64,000 bases of DNA from positions 2,877,592-2,941,591 of the forward strand of contig NZ_WTYH01000001.1 of the NCBI RefSeq assembly GCF_009827335.1. Reading direction: 5' to 3'. The DNA comes from Aurantiacibacter arachoides. Its GTDB lineage: Bacteria > Pseudomonadota > Alphaproteobacteria > Sphingomonadales > Sphingomonadaceae. The translations under genes were made by a program, and so were the position numbers. Below are positions 54,293 to 64,000 of this stretch, piece by piece; positions within the stretch are counted from its first letter, which is position 1, and the number at the start of each line of letters is the position of its first letter. The notes below the pieces were generated by a model that saw only the letters and a program-made list of their open reading frames with translations, did no database searches and was not told the DNA's origin.

Positions 54293-54538
54293 TTACTGCT
54301 CCGCCCGGTCGCGCAGTTCGGCCGTCAGCCAGAGCCGCACGGCGGTGGCGAGCCCCGGCGGGCGGTCCGCCTCCAGCCGCGCCGCATCCACCCGCGCGAC
54401 CACGGCGTTCAGCGGCAGGCCCTCGCGCTGGGCGGCGCGCTGCAACAGGTCCCAGAACAGGGGCTCCAGACTGATCGAGGTCTTGTGGCCGGCGATCTCG
54501 ACCGAGCGCTTGACGGGCGGGTGGAATGTTTCGGCCAT
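54293..54538 (-). CDS. Ribbon-helix-helix domain protein
   Basis: This 81-residue protein reads KRSVEIAGHKTSISLEPLFWDLLQRAAQREGLPLNAVVARVDA, then LATAVRLWLTAELRDRAEQ, a match to the RHH_4 DNA-binding group. The ATG at 54538 begins MAETFHPPVKR; the frame is open further but lacks similarity. It is divergent from the LuxR-type regulator by about 90 bases. It is probably a transcription regulator of unknown targets. Confidence 0.83.
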   Translation of the reverse strand: MAETFHPPVKRSVEIAGHKTSISLEPLFWDLLQRAAQREGLPLNAVVARVDAARLEADRPPGLATAVRLWLTAELRDRAEQ

Positions 54539-54625
54539 GGTGCCGCATCCTAGAGCCGCGGCCTGCCTTGCCCTACGATTTTTTCGGGGTGGCGGGGTGG
54601 GCATCGCGCATTAAGGCTGGTGTGC

Positions 54626-55348
54626 ATGGCGGGCGGATACGAGGCACTGAGCGAGAAGGAGCGGGAGACGCTGCGCCTGATCCTGCACGGCCACGACGCG
54701 AAGTCGATGGCCATCGCGCTCGACCTGTCGGTTCACACGGTCAACGAACGGCTGCGCAACGCGCGGCGCAAGCTGGCCGTGACGAGCAGCAAGGAAGCCG
54801 CCCGCCTGCTGTTCGAGCGCGAGAGCGAGGGCCCCCATTTTCTTGGCCACAAGACGTTGGGGGATGCAGCTGACGGGGGTGCGGGCGAGACCGGGGGCAG
54901 GGCGTGGATTTCCCGCGTCGCAATCATTGCCGGAGTTTGCATCATGTCCCTTGTTCTTGCCGCCCTCGCCCTGGGTTTTTATCCCAACGCCGCCAGCGAA
55001 ACCCCGCCGCGTTTCCAGATGGCGGAGGGCGAGGCGGAGGCCGCCGCGCGCCAGTGGCTGGAACTGGGCGATGCGGGTGATGCCGGCGCCTCCTACGCTC
55101 TCACCGCCCGGGCCTTTCGCGAGGCGAACACGCAGGCGGTATGGGCGAATGCGCTGGACGAGGTGCGCGCGCCGCTGGGCGCCACGCTTTCGCGAAACCT
55201 GATTTCGGCCGAGATGCCGCCGACCCCGCAGGGCTACGTCGTGGTGAAATATCGCACCACCTTCGACAATCGCGCAGGTGCAGTGGAGACGGTTTCGCTA
55301 TTGCGCGAGAACGGCGAATGGCGCGTGGCAGGAATTTACGTGGAGTAG
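54626..55348 (+). CDS. Membrane-bound LuxR-type HTH regulator with DUF4019 domain
   Basis: This 240-residue protein joins an N-terminal LuxR helix-turn-helix (YEALSEKERETLRLILHGHDAKSMAIALDLSVHTVNERLRNARRKL, about 5-55), one transmembrane helix (VAIIAGVCIMSLVLAALALGFY, about 98-118) and a periplasmic DUF4019 domain to the end (AARQWLELGDAGDAGASYALTARAF...LRENGEWRVAGIYVE). The layout suggests direct coupling of an envelope signal to transcription. ATG 54626 and GTG 54620 are both possible. Confidence 0.88.
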   Translation: MAGGYEALSEKERETLRLILHGHDAKSMAIALDLSVHTVNERLRNARRKLAVTSSKEAARLLFERESEGPHFLGHKTLGDAADGGAGETGGRAWISRVAIIAGVCIMSLVLAALALGFYPNAASETPPRFQMAEGEAEAAARQWLELGDAGDAGASYALTARAFREANTQAVWANALDEVRAPLGATLSRNLISAEMPPTPQGYVVVKYRTTFDNRAGAVETVSLLRENGEWRVAGIYVE

Positions 55349-55490
55349 GCTGTGGGGCCTGGCGACGGCAAAGCCGCCGCCCGGACGTCAGACCGGTTCG
55401 ACGGCCTCGCGGCCGCCGACCGGCTGGCCGAGCCGGGCGCTGCTCGGCTTCGCCGTTGCATCGGCGCGGGCGTGGCCGCGCCTGCGCCCG

Positions 55491-56213
55491 TCAGTACATG
55501 TGCTGGCCACCGTTGATGCTGAGCGTCGAGCCGGTAATGAACGCGCCTTCCTCGCTGGCGAGGAAACTCACGCCGCGGGCGATCTCGCTCGCCTGCCCCA
55601 GTCGGCCAACGGGGATCTTGGCGACGATCTTCTCCAGCACCGTGTCGGGCACGGCGGCAACCATGTCCGTATCGATGTAGCCCGGCGCGATGGCGTTCAC
55701 GGTGATGCCGAAGCGCGCGCCCTCCTGCGCCAGTGCCTTGGTGAAGCCGTGGATGCCGCTCTTGGCGGCGGCGTAGTTGACCTGGCCGTACTGACCGGCC
55801 TGGCCGTTGATCGAGCCGATGTTGATGATGCGGCCCCACTTGCGGTCCTTCATGCCCTCGAACGCGGCCTTGGCCATGTTGAAGCAACCGCCCAGGTTCG
55901 TGCGCATCACGTCGTTCCAGTCGTCGAAGCTCATCTTCATCAGCGTGCCGTCGCGGGTGATGCCGGCGTTGTTGACCACCACGTCGATCGGGCCGACCTC
56001 GTCCGCGATACGCTGGCAGGCCGCCAGCGTCGCTTCGTGATCGCCAACGTCGAACTTGTAGGCCTTGATGCCCGTCTCGTCGGTAAAGGCCTGTGCGGCC
56101 TGATCGTTGCCGGCGTAGCTGGCGACGACGGTGAAGCCATCCCGCAGGAGCGATTCGCAGACAGCGCGGCCGATGCCGCGCGTTCCTCCGGTGACGACTG
56201 CTACTCGGGCCAT
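55491..56213 (-). CDS. phaB: Acetoacetyl-CoA reductase
   Basis: This 240-residue short-chain dehydrogenase makes 3-hydroxybutyryl-CoA from acetoacetyl-CoA with NADPH for polyhydroxyalkanoate. It has the Rossmann motif VTGGTRGIGRAVCESLL, NNAGITRDGTLMKM, INIGSINGQAGQYGQVNYAAAK with catalytic Ser, Tyr and Lys, and GFTKALAQEGA. The text GQYGQVNYAAAKSGIHGFTKALA is typical of PhbB. FabG is less likely from this pattern. No phaA or phaC is nearby. Confidence 0.93.
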   Translation of the reverse strand: MARVAVVTGGTRGIGRAVCESLLRDGFTVVASYAGNDQAAQAFTDETGIKAYKFDVGDHEATLAACQRIADEVGPIDVVVNNAGITRDGTLMKMSFDDWNDVMRTNLGGCFNMAKAAFEGMKDRKWGRIINIGSINGQAGQYGQVNYAAAKSGIHGFTKALAQEGARFGITVNAIAPGYIDTDMVAAVPDTVLEKIVAKIPVGRLGQASEIARGVSFLASEEGAFITGSTLSINGGQHMY

Positions 56214-56276
56214 AAGCGTCTCTCTCCTGATTTTTATTGTGTCGCCCATGTCTTAGGAAAGGGCGGCGCGGCGCGC

Positions 56277-56303
56277 AAAGAAAAACCCCGCCGAAGCGGG
56301 GTT
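56277..56303 (-). terminator. Rho-independent terminator of the outer-membrane protein gene
   Basis: An 8-bp stem AACCCCGC/GCGGGGTT with loop CGAA is read on the minus strand and followed there by a T-run (AAAGAAAAA on the plus strand). It lies 23 bases after the stop of the minus-strand gene. Confidence 0.8.
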
Positions 56304-56325
56304 CGTTTGGCCGGCGATGATGGGA

Positions 56326-57144
56326 TCAGAACCGGAACTGCGTGCCGATGTAGACGGCCTGGCTATCCTGCTGGTCAACCTCGGGCAACGGCACGATATC
56401 GCGGTCCTGCTCGTATCGCACGCCCGCGGTAATATCGAGGTTGCGGGTGAGGCGGTAGCTGCCGCCCAGGTCGAGCATCTGGTCACCCACGCTCGGGCGC
56501 GCGTCGGGCTGACGGGCGGCGGGCCGTTCCTCGTCCATCTGGACGCGAGCGGCGAAACGGCTCTGTTCTGCACCCGACCCGCTGCGCGGATTGAAGCTGG
56601 CGAGATCGGGCAGGTTGGCATCCGAGAGCGAGCGCGACAGTGCCGCCGACCGGGTCGGCGCGCCAGCGGCCAGGCGAGTCTCTTCCGCCGCGGCGACCGG
56701 GCTTTGCGCGAAGCGGCCATAACCGCGGGCAATGCCAAGGTTGTAGCGGGTGGGCGTAACGCGCAGGGTGCTGCCACCCAGCGCGCCCTCGGGCAGCGGG
56801 GCGGCGGTCCGGGCGGCCAGCGACTGGGCCGCCAACGACTGGGCGGTCTGCCGGTCCAGCCGCACGGCGACGGTGAGCGAGCGGTCGGCCCGCGAGACGG
56901 CGGCACCGGCGGGAGTGAAGCGCATCATCTGCGGCTGGCCATCGGCGCGCTGGGCGATCAATTCCGCCATGTCAGGGTCGGCAGCGGCGGGGGTGAAGCC
57001 GATGCGGCTGGCGAGCGGGTTGTCGCCGGCCAGCATTCCCACGGCAAAGACGGAACTGGGCAACGCCACGGCGAGCAGCGTGGCGGACGCTGCGAGCGCC
57101 GCCTTTCCTGCCAGACCCTGCCGATACCTGCCCATGGCTGCCAT
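56326..57144 (-). CDS. Predicted outer-membrane protein, unknown family
   Basis: This 272-residue exported protein has a signal peptide (AALAASATLLAVALPSSVFA). A Gln/Ala-rich low-complexity middle (TAQSLAAQSLAARTAAPL) precedes predicted beta strands (LDLGGSYRLTRNLDITAGVRYEQ) and a C-terminal aromatic residue (YIGTQFRF), the usual barrel-assembly signal. GGAGAG lies just before the ATG at 57144; ATG 57135 is possible. No specific family is recognised. Confidence 0.72.
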   Translation of the reverse strand: MAAMGRYRQGLAGKAALAASATLLAVALPSSVFAVGMLAGDNPLASRIGFTPAAADPDMAELIAQRADGQPQMMRFTPAGAAVSRADRSLTVAVRLDRQTAQSLAAQSLAARTAAPLPEGALGGSTLRVTPTRYNLGIARGYGRFAQSPVAAAEETRLAAGAPTRSAALSRSLSDANLPDLASFNPRSGSGAEQSRFAARVQMDEERPAARQPDARPSVGDQMLDLGGSYRLTRNLDITAGVRYEQDRDIVPLPEVDQQDSQAVYIGTQFRF

Positions 57145-57428
57145 TCTCTCCAAACATCGATGCACGCAAAATGAACGGGCGACTCGGCCCTGCGTCATGA
57201 CTAGGACTCGCAAGCTAGGCCCCGGTGCCCGCCAAGGCCACGAATTGTCGCCGCGCGATGTGGCTTTTTCCAAAGTGTTGCGCCCATCCCACAACTGGCT
57301 GTCGCCGGCTGCGCACATTAAGCAGCGGTTCACGGCCCTGCGGCGCATTGTCCGGCCATTCGTGCAACACGCCTTGCCGCACAGTGCGCGATGCGTATAG
57401 AGGCGCAATTCCAGCGTATACAGGACCC
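57145..57428. other. Divergent intergenic region
   Basis: These 284 bases separate the outer-membrane protein gene from the DUF3576 gene. Both promoters must lie here. I see no gene; minus and plus frames in it have no start signal or similarity. Confidence 0.5.
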
Positions 57429-57881
57429 ATGATGGCTGCTTCCAACACCCGTTTCCTCGTCACTGCCGCCGCGCTTGCGTTCGCGGGGCTGGGGCTGTCC
57501 GCCTGTGGTGGGGGGAGCGACGAGCGGCTGCGCACCGACATGGCCGCTGCGCGCACGACCGCGATCGGCGTCAATTCCTACCTCTGGCGCGCCAGCTTGG
57601 AGACGCTGTCGTTCATGCCGCTGACCCAGGCGGATTCGAGCGGCGGGGTGCTGATCACCGACTGGTACGTCAATCCCGACACCCCGAACGAACGGGTGAA
57701 GGTATCTGTCTCCATCCTCGACCAGGACCTGCGGGCCGACGCGTTGCGCGTTGCCGCCACGCGGCAGACGATGCAGGGCGGGCAGTGGATGGATGCGCCG
57801 GTCGCTGCCGCCACCGTGCAGCGGCTGGAGGATATCATCCTGACCAAGGCGCGCGAACTCAGGCGTTCCACCGTCATCTGA
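57429..57881 (+). CDS. DUF3576 lipoprotein
   Basis: This 150-residue exported lipoprotein has lipobox GLGLSAC after a hydrophobic signal. The DUF3576 core reads GVNSYLWRASLETLSFMPLTQADSSGGVLITDWY, then RVKVSVSILDQDLRADALRV and the end VQRLEDIILTKARELRR. It precedes leuS, lptE and holA, an order conserved in sphingomonads, which suggests an envelope role linked to LPS export. Adjacent ATGs at 57429 and 57432 both fit. Confidence 0.88.
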   Translation: MMAASNTRFLVTAAALAFAGLGLSACGGGSDERLRTDMAAARTTAIGVNSYLWRASLETLSFMPLTQADSSGGVLITDWYVNPDTPNERVKVSVSILDQDLRADALRVAATRQTMQGGQWMDAPVAAATVQRLEDIILTKARELRRSTVI

Positions 57882-57905
57882 ACCTCAGCGCCTGCCGCTG
57901 CGCTT

Positions 57906-57924
57906 GCTGGCGAAGTTCGCCAGC
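57906..57924. other. Perfect short hairpin upstream of leuS
   Basis: GCTGGCGAA and TTCGCCAGC are exact 9-base complements separated by one base. It has no T-run, so it is not a normal terminator. It lies between the DUF3576 stop and the leuS start. Confidence 0.35.
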
Positions 57925-57984
57925 CGGGGCGTTGCAGGTGCGACGAACCTTTAATCGCCAACCGGCAGGCTCTAAGGGCGGGGG

Positions 57985-60503
<2,519 letters not shown>

Positions 60504-60507
<4 letters not shown>

Positions 60508-61013
60508 CAAGGGCGCTCACCCTTCTGGCCGCCCTTGCGCTGCTGTCCGGCTGCGGACTGCAGCCGATGTATGCGGGCGGCTCCAGCGGCACCGTTGCGC
60601 GCGGCCTGGCGCAGGTCGAGGTTCCCGCGATACCCGGCAACCAGGGCTGGCTGGTGCGCAATGCCCTGAACGACCGGCTGGGTTATGGACAGGCCTCGGG
60701 GCAGACCGCAGGGTCGGCGCAGTATCGGCTCGACGTGGTGCTGGACGATCGGCTGGAGGGCCTGGGCCTGCTGACCGACGAGACCATCGGCCGCGAGCGG
60801 CGCACATTGCGCGCCCGTTACCAGCTGGTGGAGATCGCCACCGACACCATCCTGATCGATGCCACCGCCGGCTCTGACGCGGGCATCGACGTGGTCGACA
60901 GCGAATACGCCACCATCGCCGCCGAACAGACCGCGCTGGAGAACCTGGCAAAGGAAGTGGCCGACCAGATCGTGGCCCGGCTGGCGCGCGTGCTGCGCGA
61001 CCGGGACCAGTGA
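60504..61013 (+). CDS. lptE: LPS assembly lipoprotein LptE
   Basis: This 169-residue lipoprotein inserts in the outer membrane and plugs the LptD barrel for LPS delivery. Lipobox LALLSGC follows a signal peptide, then [12 protein letters not shown], the family start. The core has ALNDRLGYG and [29 protein letters not shown] overlap with leuS and a GTGA overlap with holA place it in the operon. LptD is not in the window. Confidence 0.92.
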
Positions 61014-62044
61014 AGGCCACGCAGCGCGATCTTGCGCAGGTGCTGCGGCGCAGTGGCGGCGCGATCCGGCTGTTCTTCTTCTGCGGGCAGGACGAGGCGG
61101 GCGCCTCCACTGCCGTCGCCCGGCTGGTGGCGGACCTTCCCGACGCGGGCGAGCGGGTCGACCTGTCGGGTGCCGAACTGAAGTCCGATCCCGCGCGGCT
61201 GGTGGATGAGGCGCGCTCCACCTCCTTGTTCGGCGATACCCGCCATATCCTCGCGCGGGTTTCCGGCGACGACGCGCACGATGCCGTTGCCAGCTGGTGC
61301 GAGCTTGCCGATCGCGGCGCGATGGAGGGCGGCTGGCCGGTGTTCGTGGTCGCCACCAGTGCCACCGACAAGTCACGCACCGCCAAGCTGCTGCTGAAGC
61401 GGGCAGACGCGCTGGTGGCGGTCTTCTATCCGCCCGATCTGAAATCCGTCACCGCCGACGTGCGCGCCATGGCCGATGCGGCAGGACTGCGGCTGGGCGG
61501 CAATCTGGCCGAACGGATCGCCGGGGCAGTGAACCTCGACGTGCGGCTGGCCCAGTCGGAAGTCGACAAGCTGGCCCTCTATCTCGATGCCGCGCCGCAA
61601 AACCCGCGGACTGTCGAGCAGGCGGATTACGACCTGATCGGTGCGCGGACCGAAGAGGACGGCTTCATGCCCCTCGTCAATGCCGCGCTAAGCGGCGAAT
61701 TGAAGAAGCTGCCGGGTGAGATCGCCCGCATGCGGGAGGTATCGCTCAACCCCGTGGGTGTCGCGTTGGCGCTGGAGCGGCGCGCGGCACAACTGGCCTC
61801 GCTGTCCGGCAAGATGCTTCCGGGCGAGGACGTCATGGGTTTCCTCAAGGCACAGGGCGTATTCTTTCGCGAACATCGCGAGATCGCCGACCAGTTGCGT
61901 CGCTGGAGCGGCGGCAAGATGGAGCGACTCGTCCCGCGACTCGCCGATCTGCACCGCGCCCTGCTCGCCAACAGCCAGATTGCCGAACTCCTCCTCGCAC
62001 AGGAACTGACCCAGATCTCGCGCTTCGCTGCGGCTCGTCGCTGA
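61010..62044 (+). CDS. holA: DNA polymerase III delta subunit
   Basis: This 344-residue subunit opens the sliding clamp within the clamp loader. It starts at GTG overlapping the lptE stop (GTGA). The family texts are RLFFFCGQDEAGA near the start, SLFGDTRHILARV, LPGEIARMREVSLNPVGVALALERRAAQL and the C-terminal helical collar. The leuS-lptE-holA order is typical of alphaproteobacteria. Confidence 0.93.
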   Translation: MKATQRDLAQVLRRSGGAIRLFFFCGQDEAGASTAVARLVADLPDAGERVDLSGAELKSDPARLVDEARSTSLFGDTRHILARVSGDDAHDAVASWCELADRGAMEGGWPVFVVATSATDKSRTAKLLLKRADALVAVFYPPDLKSVTADVRAMADAAGLRLGGNLAERIAGAVNLDVRLAQSEVDKLALYLDAAPQNPRTVEQADYDLIGARTEEDGFMPLVNAALSGELKKLPGEIARMREVSLNPVGVALALERRAAQLASLSGKMLPGEDVMGFLKAQGVFFREHREIADQLRRWSGGKMERLVPRLADLHRALLANSQIAELLLAQELTQISRFAAARR

Positions 62045-62063
62045 CCCCAAGGAAGTATGCAAT

Positions 62064-63002
62064 TCAGGCTTTGCGCTGGCCTTCCAAAAAGGCGCGATAG
62101 GCATCGGCAATACCCTCGCGCAGCCCAATGGTCGGTTTCCAACCCAAGGCGGCGAGCTTGTCGCCGCTCATCAGCTTGCGCGGGGTGCCATCGGGCTTGG
62201 ACGTATCGGTGACGATCTTGCCTTCAAAGCCCACCGCATCGCACACCAGCCGCGCCAGTTCCCCGATGGGCAAATCCTTGCCGGAGCCGAGATTGACGTG
62301 CTCTTCGTCCGAATATTCCTGCAGCAGGAAGACCGCGCCGTCGGCAAGGTCGTCCACGTGCAGGAACTCGCGCCGGGGCGTACCCGTGCCCCAGATGGTG
62401 ATGCTATCGGCGCCCGTCTCCTTCGCCTCGTGCGCCTTGCGGATCAGCGCCGGCAGGACATGGCTGTTGGCAAGGTCGAAGTTGTCGCCGGGGCCATAGA
62501 GGTTGGTCGGCATGGCGCTGATGTAATCGCAGCCATACTGGCGGCGATAGGCCTGCACCAGCTTGATGCCCGCGATCTTGGCGATGGCATACCATTCGTT
62601 GGTCGGTTCCAGCGGGCCGGTCAGCAGGGCATCTTCGGGGATCGGCTGCGGGGCCATGCGCGGATAGATGCACGAGGAACCGAGGAACAGCAGCTTCTCC
62701 ACCTCGGCCTGGCGCGAGGCTTCGACGAGGTTCGCCTCGATCATCAGGTTGTCGTAGAGGAATTCGGCCGGATAGGTGTCGTTGGCGTGGATGCCGCCGA
62801 CCTTGGCCGCCGCCACGATCACCGCATCTGGACGGTTCGCGGCGAACCACGCGCGCACCGCCGCCTGTTCGCGCAGGTCCACCTGCCGGTGGGCGACCAG
62901 CACCTCGCAATGTTCGCGCGCCAGCCGGCGGACGATGGCCGATCCGACCATGCCCTTGTGCCCGGCGACGTAGACGCGCTTTCCTGCAAGGTCGTAGGTC
63001 AT
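62064..63002 (-). CDS. fcl: GDP-L-fucose synthase
   Basis: This 312-residue epimerase-reductase makes GDP-L-fucose from the Gmd product. It has the Rossmann motif [36 protein letters not shown], the catalytic [14 protein letters not shown] (Tyr-x3-Lys) and [12 protein letters not shown]. It starts directly after gmd on the minus strand (TGATG overlap), so the pair is one operon. Confidence 0.96.
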   Translation of the reverse strand: MTYDLAGKRVYVAGHKGMVGSAIVRRLAREHCEVLVAHRQVDLREQAAVRAWFAANRPDAVIVAAAKVGGIHANDTYPAEFLYDNLMIEANLVEASRQAEVEKLLFLGSSCIYPRMAPQPIPEDALLTGPLEPTNEWYAIAKIAGIKLVQAYRRQYGCDYISAMPTNLYGPGDNFDLANSHVLPALIRKAHEAKETGADSITIWGTGTPRREFLHVDDLADGAVFLLQEYSDEEHVNLGSGKDLPIGELARLVCDAVGFEGKIVTDTSKPDGTPRKLMSGDKLAALGWKPTIGLREGIADAYRAFLEGQRKA

Positions 63003-64000
63003 CAGTCGAAGCCCGCGATCGGTTCGGCCTTCATCACCTCCATGTCGGCCAGCACCATCTCACGCGCCAGATCCCGCGGGCTCGTCTCGTGCTTCCAGCC
63101 GAGCTGCTCGTTCGCCTTGGTGGGATCGCCCAGCAGCAGTTCCACCTCGGTCGGGCGGAAATAGCGCGGGTCGACCTCGACGAGGCAGCGCCCGTCAGCC
63201 TTGCTGTAGGCCTTTTCGTCGATGCCCTCGCCCCGGAATTCAAGCGGCACGCCCGCATCCTCGAAGGCCCAGCGCACGAATTCGCGCACCTCGGTGGTGA
63301 CGCCGGTGGCGAGCACGTAATCGTCGGGCTGGTCCTGCTGCACCATCATCCACATGCCGCGCACATATTCGCGGGCGTGGCCCCAGTCGCGCTTGGCATC
63401 GAGGTTGCCGAGGAACAGCTTGTCCTGCCGGCCCAGTGCGATGGCGGCAGCGGCGCGGGTGATCTTGCGGGTGACAAAGGTTTCGCCGCGCAGCGGGCTT
63501 TCATGATTGAACAGGATGCCGTTGCTGGCGTGCATCCCGTAAGCCTCGCGGTAGTTCACCGTGATCCAGTAGGCATAGAGCTTGGCCGCGGCATAGGGGC
63601 TGCGCGGGTAGAACGGCGTCGTCTCGCGCTGCGGTACTTCCTGCACCAGGCCGTAAAGCTCGCTGGTCGATGCCTGGTAGAAGCGCGTGGTCTTCTCGAG
63701 GCCGGCGATGCGGATCGCTTCCAGCAGGCGCAGCGTGCCGATGGCATCGGCATTGGCGGTGTATTCGGGCGTCTCGAAGCTGACCGCGACGTGGCTTTGC
63801 GCGGCGAGGTTGTAGATCTCGTCGGGCCGGGTTTCCTGCACGATGCGAATGAGGTTCGTGCTGTCGGTCAGGTCCCCATAGTGCAGGGTGAATTTCTGGT
63901 TGTCGACGTGCGGATCCTGATAGATGTCCTCGATCCGGCCGGTGTTGAAGCTGGAACTGCGCCGCTTGATGCCGTGCACCTCGTAACCCTTTTCGAGCAA
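63002..64000 (-). CDS. gmd: GDP-mannose 4,6-dehydratase (partial)
   Basis: The first enzyme of GDP-L-fucose synthesis. The window edge removes the N-terminal glycine-rich start; the visible 332 residues begin [20 protein letters not shown]. Motifs: [46 protein letters not shown] (Tyr-x3-Lys) and [18 protein letters not shown]. It lies before fcl with a 1-base overlap. With the phosphomannomutase near 4.2 kb it gives a mannose-to-fucose route. Confidence 0.95.
   Translation of the reverse strand: MLEKGYEVHGIKRRSSSFNTGRIEDIYQDPHVDNQKFTLHYGDLTDSTNLIRIVQETRPDEIYNLAAQSHVAVSFETPEYTANADAIGTLRLLEAIRIAGLEKTTRFYQASTSELYGLVQEVPQRETTPFYPRSPYAAAKLYAYWITVNYREAYGMHASNGILFNHESPLRGETFVTRKITRAAAAIALGRQDKLFLGNLDAKRDWGHAREYVRGMWMMVQQDQPDDYVLATGVTTEVREFVRWAFEDAGVPLEFRGEGIDEKAYSKADGRCLVEVDPRYFRPTEVELLLGDPTKANEQLGWKHETSPRDLAREMVLADMEVMKAEPIAGFD

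Overview
The window is a GC-rich alphaproteobacterial chromosome segment, most likely from Sphingomonadales and close to Erythrobacteraceae. This placement is an inference from gene content: a MipZ-type ParA ATPase, a 180-kDa-class NAD-glutamate dehydrogenase, the order DUF3576 lipoprotein-leuS-lptE-holA, an epoxyqueuosine reductase, and several small membrane proteins of sphingomonad type. There are no rRNA genes and no CRISPR array. One tRNA gene is present.

Layout. 0-2 kb: a loose stretch with two small membrane proteins, a DoxX protein and degenerate dispersed repeats. 2.1-5.6 kb: panC on the minus strand, then mipZ, a membrane-anchored J-domain protein and a phosphomannomutase/phosphoglucomutase. 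5.8-10.1 kb: a minus-strand operon with a POT-family peptide permease and two exported amidohydrolases, one of which has lost its HxH metal motif. 10.3-11.3 kb: a GntR regulator, ihfB and tRNA-Leu(UAA).

11.2-25.1 kb: a genomic island of about 13.9 kb in the 3' half of tRNA-Leu. It is bounded by a 54-bp direct repeat with 51 matches. It carries a tyrosine integrase next to the tRNA, an overlapping ribbon-helix-helix gene, an excisionase-like HTH gene, decayed gene fragments including the C-terminus of an IS1595-type transposase, a membrane protein, and a two-gene cassette. The cassette is an MmeI-like restriction-methylation polypeptide followed by a 1786-residue SF1 helicase fused to a Vsr/DUF559-like nuclease. 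It is the best candidate here for a little-described defence system.

25.3-64 kb: ordinary core genome. In order: a double-PilZ protein; a cell-surface glycan module (FAD oxidoreductase, GtrA, GT-C membrane transferase); exported MsrB; a NatAB-like ABC exporter; queG; a ferredoxin reductase; NAD-GDH; a flavin oxidoreductase and a hydrolase; thrS; a Met/His-rich DUF305 lipoprotein; agmatine deiminase and an M28 peptidase; glnE, bcp and a DUF455 protein; an M23 peptidase; galU; a lipoprotein hydrolase; a LuxR-DUF4019 membrane regulator; phaB; an outer-membrane protein; the leuS block; and fcl-gmd for GDP-L-fucose, with gmd cut by the window edge.

Working together: the phosphomannomutase, GalU, Gmd and Fcl supply sugar nucleotides. 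The GtrA/GT-C genes, and probably LptE, use or place surface glycans and LPS. GlnE and NAD-GDH sit on nitrogen metabolism. The peptide permease with its amidohydrolases, the M28 peptidase and agmatine deiminase suggest peptide and amine scavenging.
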